Part shown: positions 34,513 through 45,407 of the stretch, one piece after another | Position numbering within the stretch: position 1 is the stretch's first letter | Layout of the letters: each line of letters starts with the position of its first letter | Source of the DNA: Nansenia antarctica | Lineage: Eukaryota; Chordata; Actinopteri; Argentiniformes; Microstomatidae | DNA: 64,000 nt | Reading direction: 5' to 3' | Assembly: GCA_963989245.1 (NCBI GenBank) | Contig: OZ022340.1 | Coordinates: 33,560,710 to 33,624,709, forward strand | The notes under the pieces: model-generated | What the model saw: only the letters and a program-made list of their open reading frames with translations | Database searches by the model: none | Told to the model about the DNA's origin: nothing | Program-made: the position numbers and the translations under genes

Positions 34513-35095
34513 TGGGGGAGTCGAGGTCTTCGGAAGCTCCTCTCGGGGTCCGGCCTTTCCGCTCTTTTGAGGGGGGCTGCCCAGGGGCCGAACTCGTGCT
34601 CCAGTGGCGGGCAGGCCACCTACTGAAAGAGTCTCGGTCTTTGGAAGCTCCTCTCGGGGTCCGGCCTGTCCGCTCTTTGGAGGGGGGCTGCCCAGGGGCC
34701 GAACTCGTGCTCCAGTGGCTCCAGTGGCGGGCAGGCCACCTACTGGTCACCTACTGGAAGAGTCGCGGTCTTTGGAAGCTCCTCTCGGGGTCCGGCCTTT
34801 CCGCTCTTTGGAGGGGGGCTGCCCAGGGGCCGAACTCGTGCTCCAGTGGCTCCAGTGGCGGGCAGGCCACCTACTGGTCACCTACTGGAAGAGTCGCGGT
34901 CTTTGGAAGCTCCTCTCGGGGTCCGGCCTTTCCGCTCTTTGGAGGGGGGCTGCCCAGCGGCCGAACTGCCCCAGTGGTGAAAAGGCCACCTACTGGAAGA
35001 GTCGCGGGTCTCCGGCAGCTCCTCTCGGATCCCGGCCTGTTCCGCTCAAAGAGGGGGGGTGGGTCGGGGGAGCCACCTCCCAGCAGCGGACAAGC
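34513..35095 (-). repeat. 5'UTR tandem repeats of the LINE, copy 1
   Basis: About five head-to-tail copies of 109-131 bp, anchored on GGAAGCTCCTCTCGG at 34532, 34643, 34774 and 34905 and on a diverged form at 35014. Each is GC-rich and includes CCGGCC(T/G)(T/T)TCCGCTC and GGGGGGCTGCCCAG. Tandem monomers in a LINE 5'UTR usually carry the promoter; that role is inference. The remainder of the 5'UTR (34124-34512, 35096-35179) shows no gene. Confidence 0.85.
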
Positions 35096-35179
35096 CACCT
35101 ACTGAGAAGACGTGCTCCCCGACCAAGAATAGAAAAAAAGGAGGGGCATAGAGCCTAGTGAGGAAAAAGGAAAAACCCT

Positions 35180-35288
35180 AGATTTCTCAAAAAAACACAA
35201 AAACCCACACCCCACCGGAGACTAGCTTTAATAGAAGTCTCTAGTAAGGGCGAAAGGCCTGTGCGTTTCTTGAAGAGAAACCAGAGTT
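35180..35288 (-). other. U5 snRNA-like segment in the LINE 5' head, copy 1
   Basis: On the minus strand, ACTCTGGTTTCTCTTCA matches the 5' stem of U5 snRNA exactly. CTTTCGCCCTTACTAGAG then corresponds to U5 loop I (CTTTCGCCTTTTACTAAAG). Further on, TTTTTTTGAGAAA resembles the U5 Sm-site region TTTTTTGAGG. Intervening stems have diverged and the 3' hairpin is not evident. It follows the U2 head after four nucleotides. Confidence 0.7.
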
Positions 35289-35291
35289 TGC

Positions 35292-35317
35292 TCTTAGCCA
35301 AAAGGCCGAGAAGCGAT
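35292..35317 (-). other. First 26 nt of U2 snRNA at the extreme 5' end of the LINE, copy 1
   Basis: The minus strand from 35317 reads ATCGCTTCTCGGCCTTTTGG and continues CTAAGA, identical to nt 1-26 of vertebrate U2. Homology begins exactly at U2 +1. Next comes GCAA and the U5-like part instead of U2 nt 27 onward. To the right lies a GATGGAAGACAGAG duplication and then the interrupted older LINE. Confidence 0.88.
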
Positions 35318-35334
35318 GGAAGACAGAGGATGGA

Positions 35335-35528
35335 AGACAGAGGGAACAAACAGGGCCCAGACCCGCCTGGCCACGGGGCACTCACAGAACAGGTGGTTAA
35401 TGTGTTCTGTGTCCGTGCATCCGTGGGGGCATTTCTCAGTCGTTGCGATGTGCCGCCTATGCAAGAATTCCCTAGTGGGGAGACAACCATGAGCAGCCAT
35501 CCAGGCAATGTCTTTTTGTTTATTGTTA
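35335..35528 (-). pseudogene. 5' remnant of the interrupted truncated LINE (ORF2 fragment), unit 7
   Basis: It encodes about 64 codons from NNKQKDIAW to about ALFVPS, including the zinc motif. It is separated from its 3' part (27121-27979) by the nested full-length element. Filler 35529-35543 and target duplication 35544-35560 follow. Confidence 0.85.
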
Positions 35529-36680
35529 AGGTAAGGTGGTAAGGTGAAATTGTTGATAAAAGAGTAGTCCACAACATCAGGAACACATGCTACCTGAAGA
35601 ATAGGTTTCTCCACTCTCATATGGAGTAACTCTCCCATGTCACACTGTGATGGTGGTCATTGTAGTCTGTCTGGGATGGAGGATGTCAGTGTAGTCTCTT
35701 TCAGAAGGACAGTTTAGTCTCTCTGTGGTGGAGGGGAATCTTGGGGGAGTTGTTACACAACACATTCTTGTTTATTTATTTATTTGTATTTTACATAATT
35801 AGAGTTAGTAGATTTGTGACAGCCCCCCAGTGTGTCTGAATTGGAGTCCTAGTATACTGTACTTCCAAATGGTTTAGCATGGGGGGTCAGGTTCAGTACT
35901 AGATTTGGGCCGAGGTCCAATAGTGTCCTACCTACAAAAGGTTTTGTACATATAATAATTTTGTTCATATAATAATGTTGTACACATAATCATTTTGTTC
36001 CTATTTATAATAGTTCCTGCAATTTCCTGTAAATGTCTTTATCAATTAGTAATCCACAGTATGATTATGTATTTGTGTATGTTGTTTTTTAAATAATAAA
36101 ATGCTGAGACAATACTATGACATTCATTGTGTTCTTCATATTTCCAAGACATCTCAAGACATCTTAAGACATCTTCATATTTCTGTGTGAATAAATGTAA
36201 ATAAATGGCATTTAGGAAAAGACAAAGCACTCTCACACAAGTATACTTTTGATAAAATAAGCTGTATTTCCATGCAGGAAAATCAGTCCAATAACATGTG
36301 AATAAATGTAAATAAATGGCATTTAGGAAAAGACAAAGCACAAGTATACTTTTGATCAAATAAGCTGTATTTCCAAGCAGGAAAATCAGTCCAATAACAT
36401 CGCTAAGTCTGTTATTGTCATTGTTTGTACCAGTGATTAAGCCATAGGGCACTTAGTAACACATGGCTACTTGGTATGTAGGAGATCTCATCTGTCACTC
36501 ACGGTCAATGTCACCTCCCTTTTCTTCCTTGAACCTCCCACGTCAGGTGGTGCGACTGTCTATGGACTATTATCCAATCACGTCTTCAACAATTGCACTC
36601 CGATACGACGGACCCCCTTTAGTAATGACTTACGCCAAATTGGTGCAACCCAGGCCAGATCTTTACTTTGTACAATTTAT

Positions 36681-36845
36681 CAGGGGAGAGCGCGAACGCA
36701 GTCCCCCACTACCAGAAATTATGCAATCGAGATTTCTACATTTGAGAAATTCGATGGGGTCAGTACAGCCGAAAGTGCAATGGCTGAGCCTCGCCCATGG
36801 TGAACCACCTTCTTGATCATGGTGTCTCCCTTGCCAGGTAAGTAT
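36681..36845 (-). ncRNA. RNU1: U1 snRNA gene (unit 8)
   Basis: Full length and array consensus, the same as in units 7 and 10. Confidence 0.95.
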
Positions 36846-36885
36846 GAGTTGTACACGTCGGTCGTGGGCAAGTGACTGTGGTGCA

Positions 36886-36937
36886 CAAACTACGGGGCCA
36901 CGGTGTGGCTCAGTCATTTCCCCATCATGCATTGCGG
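36886..36937 (-). promoter_or_regulatory. U1 promoter elements, unit 8, with one PSE change
   Basis: Plus-strand ACTACGGGGCCACGG here against ACTACGGGTCCACGG in unit 10. It is one of the few differences between the two higher-order copies and lies within the putative SNAPc site. Confidence 0.63.
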
Positions 36938-38209
36938 CATATATAACATGTACAGCTACAGCATATTTTACAGTCCATCTGAGATCTTAAACTAAGCAAG
37001 AACACTGTATATCCGCCAGTATAACGAATAGAGTTCAGACGCATCGGCCAAATGGATTCAATGTGTTTTCTTTAATGTGTCGTTCCTTGTTTGTGAGTGA
37101 GAGTCGAGAGGACCGTGAGACACCCGGCTGCAATGCCGACATTGAACACAGGGAGAGTGGCGGCGCTGTTGCACACTAATTTGACTAGAAGCCGAGTCTA
37201 TCGTCGTGCAATGTCCATACTCACTACGCGTTGTGATTGACAGTGTCCATACTCGCTACGCCAATCAGATGACAGTGTCCATACTCGCTACACCAATCAG
37301 ATGGCAGAGCCGAGTATAGACATCCCAATCAGATACCGGTTTGACTGTTTGTCCCGCCTTCAGCACAGAGGTTTGACTGTTTGAATGAAGACAGTCACGC
37401 CTTCAGCACAGAGCGAGCTGAGCAGAAGAGCGATCAGACTCTAGCCTTCAAAACGAGTGAGTAACTAAGTCATTTTGATATTAATATTTAATATTTTAAT
37501 AAGTCAAAGTATTTCTGTGTAAATGAAGCAATGTCCTTCACGAAGCATGCTAGTTAGCGCGTTAGCTAGTTCTTTTCACTCCGAGCAGTGTCGACATCGA
37601 TGGGGGTCTCCAATTGACTCCATTCAAAGTGATTTACATTCCCTGTCCGGACACATTTGAATTTTCACCGTAAGCCCCGGTAAGGCGACGTTATTAACCC
37701 GCAAAGAGTGTATCCCGGGCACCGTCTTTGTCCGCGAATAACACCGGCTAACGCTGGCTAGGAAGGTGGTAAAAATACAAGACTATGCTGGATAACTCCA
37801 CCATCAGTATACGGTCAGTTTGAAACATCAGGCATCATTCTGGCACCCCGGGAAGTAATGTTTTGAACCCCGAGAGCATGCATATATGTCTATCCGAAAA
37901 TAGTACACTCTCCTCGGCCACTGCACGCGCCTCTCCTCGGTAACGTGGAGGAACGAAAAGCTTACAGCACCGTGTATTCAGCACGGTTCTTTGCCGGCGT
38001 GAAAGCCCTATCCTATCCCTCTGCCTCTCCACTCAATTAATCCTTTATTCATTCATTCATTCATGTATGAATCCACCCATTAGTCCATTATGGACAGTGC
38101 GCTAGTTATGGGTGATTGTCAAATGTTTCAGATTTACACATGATTGGTGAAGATGATATGTACTGTCTGTCAGACCATATATCTTTTTTTTTATTCTGGC
38201 CCAATATGA

Positions 38210-38698
38210 TTTTCTCTCTCTCCTCCTCTCTCACCCTTATGTCTCTCTCTCCTCCTCTCCTCCTCATGTCTCTCTCTCCTCCTCATGTCTCTCTCCTCCT
38301 CTCTCACTCTCATGTCTCTCTCTCCTCCTCTCTCACTCTCATGTCTCTCTCCTCCTCTCTCACCCTCATGTCTCTCTCTCCTCCTCTCTCACTCATGTCT
38401 CTCTCTCCTCCTCTCTCACTCTCATGTCTCTCTCCTCCTCTCTCACTCTCATGTCTCTCTCCTCCTCTCTCACTCTCATGTCTCTCTCTCCTCCTCATGT
38501 CTCTCTCTCCTCCTCATGTCTCTCTCCTCCTTATGTCTCTCTCCTCCTCTCCTCCTCATGTCTCTCTCTCCTCCTTATGTCTCTCCCCTCCTTATGTCTC
38601 TCTCCTCCTCTCCTCCTCATGTCTCTCTCTCTCCTCCTTATGTCTCTCTCCTCCTTATGTCTCTCTCCTCCTTATGTCTCTCTCCTCCTCCTCTCTCT
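38210..38698 (+). repeat. CT-rich minisatellite, unit 8 (489 bp)
   Basis: Common length class. Confidence 0.88.
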
Positions 38699-38703
38699 GG
38701 TAG

Positions 38704-39070
38704 TTCAAGGATGAGGTGGTGAAGGAGGTGGTGGAGAGGATGTGTAATGACTTCTCTGGCCAGTGCTGCACCCACAAAGCTGCACCCACAAAAAGAAAAA
38801 AATGTGGAGACAATGCCAACCCAACTCAACCCTACTTGGTGAAGACAGGAACCACAGGCAACCGGTGAAAATCACAGGCATATGGGCTACCATGTCAGGT
38901 AAAATAGTCTTACTGAAAGACCTTGTATAAAAAATATTGATGGGAATCTATAGCCTGTATACCTTAATACTTGATGTCTTTTATTTTCAGAGAATCCACA
39001 GCTCCTGTTTGAAGGGACCGTGTTCCTGCCACTCCACAGAGAAGATCCCCTGACAGGCTGTGAAGAGTAG
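38704..39070 (+). pseudogene. Exon-like blocks, unit 8
   Basis: Blocks are at 38704-38898 and 38991-39070 with the intron 38899-38990. The 14-bp duplication is present. The downstream open stretch is interrupted by the LINE at 39213. Confidence 0.5.
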
Positions 39071-39212
39071 GGAGCTTCTCTTCCCACCCTCAGCCATCAC
39101 TGACACCCTCCTGTTCCTACATCATAAATGTTTTTGGGAACCACGCCAACTTGTTGGGATAGGTATGAAGTCAACTGCCACCAATGGGCAATACTGTGAA
39201 ATTGTTGATAAA

Positions 39213-40867
39213 GGTGTTTTTTATTGGTTTTTATAAAAACGCAACACCGTGTATACAATCAATTAATCAAACAATCAGACATTTAAGACATTACATTCAA
39301 CAACAACCAACATTAAACTAACTAAAGTGCTCAGTGTTCAGTGTATTGTCCAGTGTAGTGTAATGTTCAGTGTTCAGTGTTCAGTGTCCAGGTTCCAGTG
39401 TCGGTAGGAGGCAGGGGTAAAAAACCTGTTCGCTGTGCATCCGGGAAAAAAATTCCCCTGCAGCCCTCTAGTTGTAGAGCGACTACTATCCAGTTTGCCC
39501 ACCAGTGCAAAGCCGTGGCTCCCCCACCTCCCTCCCCCGAGGGACCCCACACACCCGACTCACCCGACCCGCCCCACCACCGGCGCATCCGGCCCAGCCC
39601 ACCAGGCTCAGACTCCTGTAGCCCTTCACGAGGCTAGCCGGACCAGGCGCCCCAGCGGCGGAGCAGATCGAGCACGCAGGCCGACCAGAGGCCCCTGAGG
39701 AGAGGCCCAGAGAGCTCGGCGCATGGCAGGCAAGCAGAGGCGAAAAACCTGTACACAGCTTTTCCAGGGAAAAAGCTCCCTGGCTCTTCTCAGCTTGTTC
39801 CGGGCTGGGGGTTGGGGGTTGGCGGGTAGGGGACTGGGCCTGTAGCTGGGGGCCTGGAGTTGGGGGGGGGTGGCCCGGAACAGGGGGTTTGGGGTCGCTG
39901 AGTTGGAACCTGGGGTTGGTGCTGGGGTGACGTGGTGGTTCCCGCCGGTCTCTGCTCCTGGGTCTGGAAGCCTGGGTAGGTGTCAGAGCTGGATATGACC
40001 TGTGCCTGAAAAGTGTGTGCATTTTGGTGTCAGGCGGGTGATCTGTACTTCCCTGTGACCCAGTGGTGTTGGTCATCCTGGTGCTGGTGGTGCTGGCAGA
40101 GACGGCTGGTTCGGCTGTGGGTTGTGTGTGGTGATATTCTGGTGAGGGTAGGAAGTGGGTCAGTGCTGTGTACATGTGTAGGTGGTGGAAGGTGCAGTAA
40201 ACTTCCCTGTTGGTGTTGTGCGCTGCTCCTCTCCTGGTCCTTGTGATGGTGATACTGCTGACCAGGGCTTGTGCTGGAACGGTGGTGAAGGTGATAGTGC
40301 AGGAACTGGTGGTGTAGTGAGGTAGGCCCGGGGTGGGGGGGGGTTGGTCGATGCGGCGCGGCATGGGGGGGGGTTTAGAGGATGACGTCCTTCCATCTCT
40401 CCACCCCCCACACCGCTCTTGCTTGATCCGGGTTATTTTTAAAGTCAACAATAGCATGGTCCCTGAGGTAGAGGGTGATTCTCCTCCTCAGGGTTGTCAG
40501 GTGGACGCTCTGTTTCTGATAGACCCTGATGTTCCTCGTCTCCCAGAGTACCTGCTTGACGGCGCTGATGATCCTCCACTCTTGTTGTAGTTGGGGGGTT
40601 GTGCACCCCCCGGGAGGACCATACAGGATGTTCTCGCCCGTCAAGCGGGGCAGGGTCAGCAGGCTGTTTAGGGAGACAGAGGGAACAAACAGGGCCCAGA
40701 CCCGCCTGGCCACGGGGCACTCACAGAACAGGTGGTTAATGTGTTCTGTGTCCGTGCATCCGTGGGGGCATTTCTCAGTCGTTGCGATGTGCCGCCTATG
40801 CAAGAATTCCCTAGTGGGGAGACAACCATGAGCAGCCATCCAGGCAATGTCTTTTTGTTTATTGTTA
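39213..40867 (-). mobile_element. 5'-truncated Tx1-like LINE with target-site duplication, unit 8
   Basis: This is the cleanest insertion in the window. GTGAAATTGTTGATAAA flanks it at 39196-39212 and 40883-40899. The uninterrupted site is present in units 0-5 and 11. Between LINE homology and the right duplication is a 15-nt filler (40868-40882) rich in AAGG/GGTAAG, typical of untemplated or switched DNA at LINE 5' junctions. About 39 bp of 3'UTR are deleted near 40013, between GTGTGCA repeats. Confidence 0.93.
40375..40867 (-). pseudogene. ORF2 C-terminal fragment (unit 8 LINE)
   Basis: It covers the same 164 codons as the unit 6 fragment, including the zinc motif. It differs from the full-length ORF2 at a few residues (CPVARR for CSVARR, LTGEN for LTSEN, QQEWR for QQQWR), so the truncated copies are a close but distinct subfamily. 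Confidence 0.85.
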
Positions 40868-42019
40868 AGGTAAGGTGGTAAGGTGAAATTGTTGATAAAA
40901 GAGTAGTCCACAACATCAGGAACACATGCTACCTGAAGAATAGGTTTCTCCACTCTCATATGGAGTAACTCTCCCATGTCACACTGTGATGGTGGTCATT
41001 GTAGTCTGTCTGGGATGGAGGATGTCAGTGTAGTCTCTTTCAGAAGGACAGTTTAGTCTCTCTGTGGTGGAGGGGAATCTTGGGGGAGTTGTTACACAAC
41101 ACATTCTTGTTTATTTATTTATTTGTATTTTACATAATTAGAGTTAGTAGATTTGTGACAGCCCCCCAGTGTGTCTGAATTGGAGTCCTAGTATACTGTA
41201 CTTCCAAATGGTTTAGCATGGGGGGTCAGGTTCAGTACTAGATTTGGGCCGAGGTCCAATAGTGTCCTACCTACAAAAGGTTTTGTACATATAATAATTT
41301 TGTTCATATAATAATGTTGTACACATAATCATTTTGTTCCTATTTATAATAGTTCCTGCAATTTCCTGTAAATGTCTTTATCAATTAGTAATCCACAGTA
41401 TGATTATGTATTTGTGTATGTTGTTTTTTAAATAATAAAATGCTGAGACAATACTATGACATTCATTGTGTTCTTCATATTTCCAAGACATCTCAAGACA
41501 TCTTAAGACATCTTCATATTTCTGTGTGAATAAATGTAAATAAATGGCATTTAGGAAAAGACAAAGCACTCTCACACAAGTATACTTTTGATAAAATAAG
41601 CTGTATTTCCATGCAGGAAAATCAGTCCAATAACATGTGAATAAATGTAAATAAATGGCATTTAGGAAAAGACAAAGCACAAGTATACTTTTGATCAAAT
41701 AAGCTGTATTTCCAAGCAGGAAAATCAGTCCAATAACATCGCTAAGTCTGTTATTGTCATTGTTTGTACCAGTGATTAAGCCATAGGGCACTTAGTAACA
41801 CATGGCTACTTGGTATGTAGGAGATCTCATCTGTCACTCACGGTCAATGTCACCTCCCTTTTCTTCCTTGAACCTCCCACGTCAGGTGGTGCGACTGTCT
41901 ATGGACTATTATCCAATCACGTCTTCAACAATTGCACTCCGATACGACGGACCCCCTTTAGTAATGACTTACGCCAAATTGGTGCAACCCAGGCCAGATC
42001 TTTACTTTGTACAATTTAT

Positions 42020-42184
42020 CAGGGGAGAGCGCGAACGCAGTCCCCCACTACCAGAAATTATGCAATCGAGATTTCTACATTTGAGAAATTCGATGGGGTC
42101 AGTACAGCCGAAAGTGCAATGGCTGAGCCTCGCGCATGGTGAACCACCTTCTTGATCATGGTGTCTCCCTTGCCAGGTAAGTAT
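42020..42184 (-). ncRNA. RNU1: U1 snRNA gene (unit 9), variant near stem II
   Basis: Full length. The minus strand reads CACCATGCGCGAGGC where most copies read CACCATGGGCGAGGC, altering the GGGCGAGG segment that is conserved with human U1. The variant is shared only with unit 11. Confidence 0.93.
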
Positions 42185-42224
42185 GAGTTGTACACGTCGG
42201 TCGTGGGCAAGTGACTGTGGTGCA

Positions 42225-42276
42225 CAAACTACGGGTCCACGGTGTGGCTCAGTCATTTCCCCATCATGCATTGCGG
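42225..42276 (-). promoter_or_regulatory. U1 promoter elements, unit 9
   Basis: Consensus PSE-like and STAF/SPH-like blocks. Confidence 0.65.
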
Positions 42277-43560
42277 CATATATAACATGTACAGCTACAG
42301 CATATTTTACAGTCCATCTGAGATCTTAAACTAAGCAAGAACACTGTATATCCGCCAGTATAACGAATAGAGTTCAGACGCATCGGCCAAATGGATTCAA
42401 TGTGTTTTCTTTAATGTGTCGTTCCTTGTTTGTGAGTGAGAGTCGAGAGGACCGTGAGACACCCGGCTGCAATGCCGACATTGAACACAGGGAGAGTGGC
42501 GGCGCTGTTGCACACTCATTTGACTAGAAGCCGAGTCTATCGTCGTGCAATGTCCATACTCACTACGCGTTGTGATTGACAGTGTCCATACTCGCTACGC
42601 CAATCAGATGACAGTGTCCATACTCGCTACACCAATCAGATGGCAGAGCCGAGTATAGACATCCCAATCAGATACCGGTTTGACTGTTTGTCCCGCCTTC
42701 AGCACAGAGGTTTGACTGTTTGAATGAAGACAGTCACGCCTTCAGCACAGAGCGAGCTGAGCAGAAGAGCGATCAGACTCTAGCCTTCAAAACGAGTGAA
42801 TAACTAAGTCGTTTTGATATTAATATTTAATATTTTAATAAGTCAAAGTATTTCTGTGTAAATGAAGCAATGTCCTTCACGAAGCATGCTAGTTAGCGCG
42901 TTAGCTAGTTCTTTTCACTCCGAGCAGTGTCGACATCGATGGGGGTCTCCAATTGACTCCATTCAAAGTGATTTACATTCCCTGTCCTCTCTCCTGTCCG
43001 GACACATTTGAATTTTCACCGTAAGCCCCGGTAAGGCGACGTTATTAACCCGCAAAGAGTGTATCCCGGGCACCGTCTTTGTCCGCGAATAACACCGGCT
43101 AACACCGGCTAGGAAGGTGGTAAAAATACAAGACTATGCTGGATAACTCCACCATCAGTATACGGTCAGTTTGAGCCATCAGGCATCATTCTGGCACCCC
43201 GGGAAGTAATGTTTTGAACCCCGAGAGCATGCATATATGTCTATCCGAAAATAGTACACTCTCCTCGGCCACTGCACGCGCCTCTCCTCGGTAACGTGGA
43301 GGAACGAAAAGCTTACAGCACCGTGTATTCGGCACGGTTCTTTGCCGGTGTGAAAGCCCTATCCTATCCCTCTGCCTCTCCACTCAATTAATCCTTTATT
43401 CATTCATTCATTCATGTATGAATCCACCCATTAGTCCATTATGGACAGTGCGCTAGTTATGGGTGATTGTCAAATGTTTCAGATTTACACATGATTGGTA
43501 AAGATGATATGTACTGTCTGTCAGACCATATATCTTTTTTTTTATTCTGGCCCAATATGA

Positions 43561-44034
43561 TTTTCTCTCTCTCCTCCTCTCTCACCCTTATGTCTCTCTC
43601 TCCTCCTCTCCTCCTCATGTCTCTCTCTCCTCCTCATGTCTCTCTCCTCCTCTCTCACTCTCATGTCTCTCTCTCCTCCTCTCTCACTCTCATGTCTCTC
43701 TCCTCCTCTCTCACCCTCATGTCTCTCTCTCCTCCTCTCTCACTCATGTCTCTCTCTCCTCCTCTCTCACTCTCATGTCTCTCTCCTCCTCTCTCACTCT
43801 CATGTCTCTCTCCTCCTCTCTCACTCTCATGTCTCTCTCTCCTCCTCATGTCTCTCTCTCCTCCTCATGTCTCTCTCCTCCTTATGTCTCTCTCCTCCTC
43901 TCCTCCTCATGTCTCTCTCTCTCCTCCTTATGTCTCTCCCCTCCTTATGTCTCTCTCCTCCTCTCCTCCTCATGTCTCTCTCTCTCCTCCTTATGTCTCT
44001 CTCCTCCTTATGTCTCTCTCCTCCTCCTCTCTCT
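43561..44034 (+). repeat. CT-rich minisatellite, unit 9 (474 bp)
   Basis: This is the junction between higher-order copies A and B. The internal order resembles unit 3 in the middle (CTCTCTCTCC near 43914), but one terminal block is missing. Confidence 0.88.
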
Positions 44035-44039
44035 GGTAG

Positions 44040-44406
44040 TTCAAGGATGAGGTGGTGAAGGAGGTGGTGGAGAGGATGTGTAATGACTTCTCTGGCCAGT
44101 GCTGCACCCACAAAGCTGCACCCACAAAAAGAAAAAAATGTGGAGACAATGCCAACCCAACTCAACCCTACTTGGTGAAGACAGGAACCACAGGCAACCG
44201 GTGAAAATCACAGGCATATGGGCTACCATGTCAGGTAAAATAGTCTTACTGAAAGACCTTGTATAAAAAATATTGATGGGAATCTATAGCCTGTATACCT
44301 TAATACTTGATGTCTTTTATTTTCAGAGAATCCACAGCTCCTGTTTGAAGGGACCGTGTTCCTGCCACTCCACAGAGAAGATCCCCTGACAGGCTGTGAA
44401 GAGTAG
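44040..44406 (+). pseudogene. Exon-like blocks, unit 9
   Basis: Blocks are at 44040-44234 and 44327-44406 with the intron 44235-44326. The 14-bp duplication is present. Confidence 0.5.
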
Positions 44407-44548
44407 GGAGCTTCTCTTCCCACCCTCAGCCATCACTGACACCCTCCTGTTCCTACATCATAAATGTTTTTGGGAACCACGCCAACTTGTTGGGATAGGT
44501 ATGAAGTCAACTGCCACCAATGGGCAATACTGTGAAATTGTTGATAAA

Positions 44549-45407
44549 GGTGTTTTTTATTGGTTTTTATAAAAACGCAACACCGTGTATACAATCAATT
44601 AATCAAACAATCAGACATTTAAGACATTACATTCAACAACAACCAACATTAAACTAACTAAAGTGCTCAGTGTTCAGTGTATTGTCCAGTGTAGTGTAAT
44701 GTTCAGTGTTCAGTGTTCAGTGTCCAGGTTCCAGTGTCGGTAGGAGGCAGGGGTAAAAAACCTGTTCGCTGTGCATCCGGGAAAAAAATTCCCCTGCAGC
44801 CCTCTAGTTGTAGAGCGACTACTATCCAGTTTGCCCACCAGTGCAAAGCCGTGGCTCCCCCACCTCCCTCCCCCGAGGGACCCCACACACCCGACTCACC
44901 CGACCCGCCCCACCACCGGCGCATCCGGCCCAGCCCACCAGGCTCAGACTCCTGTAGCCCTTCACGAGGCTAGCCGGACCAGGCGCCCCAGCGGCGGAGC
45001 AGATCGAGCACGCAGGCCGACCAGAGGCCCCTGAGGAGAGGCCCAGAGAGCTCGGCGCATGGCAGGCAAGCAGAGGCGAAAAACCTGTACACAGCTTTTC
45101 CAGGGAAAAAGCTCCCTGGCTCTTCTCAGCTTGTTCCGGGCTGGGGGTTGGGGGTTGGCGGGTAGGGGACTGGGCCTGTAGCTGGGGGCCTGGAGTTGGG
45201 GGGGGGTGGCCCGGAACAGGGGGTTTGGGGTCGCTGAGTTGGAACCTGGGGTTGGTGCTGGGGTGACGTGGTGGTTCCCGCCGGTCTCTGCTCCTGGGTC
45301 TGGAAGCCTGGGTAGGTGTCAGAGCTGGATATGACATGTGCCTGAAAAGATACAGGAGTGAGAGAAGGGAGGTGTGCATGGTTTGTGTAGTGTGCATTTT
45401 GGTGTCA
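44549..45407 (-). mobile_element. 3' part of interrupted truncated LINE, unit 9
   Basis: Counterpart of 27121-27979. Target duplications are at 44532-44548 and 52972-52988. Confidence 0.88.

Larger units (their letters stand above)
27980..35317 (-). mobile_element. Full-length Tx1/L1-lineage LINE with U2/U5 snRNA head, copy 1 (7.3 kb)
   Basis: Non-LTR retrotransposon that copies itself by target-primed reverse transcription. On the minus strand, 5' to 3': U2 head (35317-35292), U5-like segment, tandem-repeat 5'UTR, intact ORF1, intact ORF2, a 1.2-kb GC-rich 3'UTR with long G runs, and a 3' terminus where GGTGTT and AACACC arms can fold into a hairpin; there is no poly(A) tail. It lies inside a truncated copy of its own family. 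Relative to the solo copy in unit 8, about 639 bp of target (equivalent to 40035-40673) are missing and no target duplication is seen. Intact ORFs suggest a recent arrival. Keno and Utopia are known U2-gene-targeting LINEs; this could be related to Keno, but I cannot confirm it. Confidence 0.88.
24359..36462. repeat. Array unit 7, full form with nested LINEs
   Basis: A full unit is interrupted at 27121-35543 by a truncated LINE that itself contains a full-length LINE. Without the insertion the unit would be about 3.66 kb. A private CTCATATC change is present in the CT tract near 26304. Confidence 0.9.
36463..41801. repeat. Array unit 8, full form with solo truncated LINE
   Basis: A full unit (about 3.65 kb) with a clean 1.67-kb LINE insertion plus a 17-bp target duplication. 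It has the 10-bp deletion giving CCCTGTCCGGAC near 37645, shared only with unit 10. Confidence 0.92.
26607..44034. repeat. Higher-order repeat, copy A (17,428 bp)
   Basis: It spans the right part of unit 7, all of unit 8 and the left part of unit 9. Every landmark recurs exactly 17,428 bp later, including LINE ORFs, target duplications, a 10-bp deletion (CCCTGTCCGGAC) in unit 8/10 and the GTGAATAAC variant in unit 9/11. Only a few differences are visible, such as the T/G run near 34202 versus 51630, the PSE base in unit 8 versus 10, and one base near 58779. Very recent duplication is implied; an assembly artefact must be considered. Confidence 0.88.

Noticed and set aside
34344..35158. Plus-strand frames of 184-253 codons
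   Set aside because: They are antisense to the GC-rich tandem repeats of the LINE 5'UTR. The repetition of peptide blocks follows the DNA repeats.
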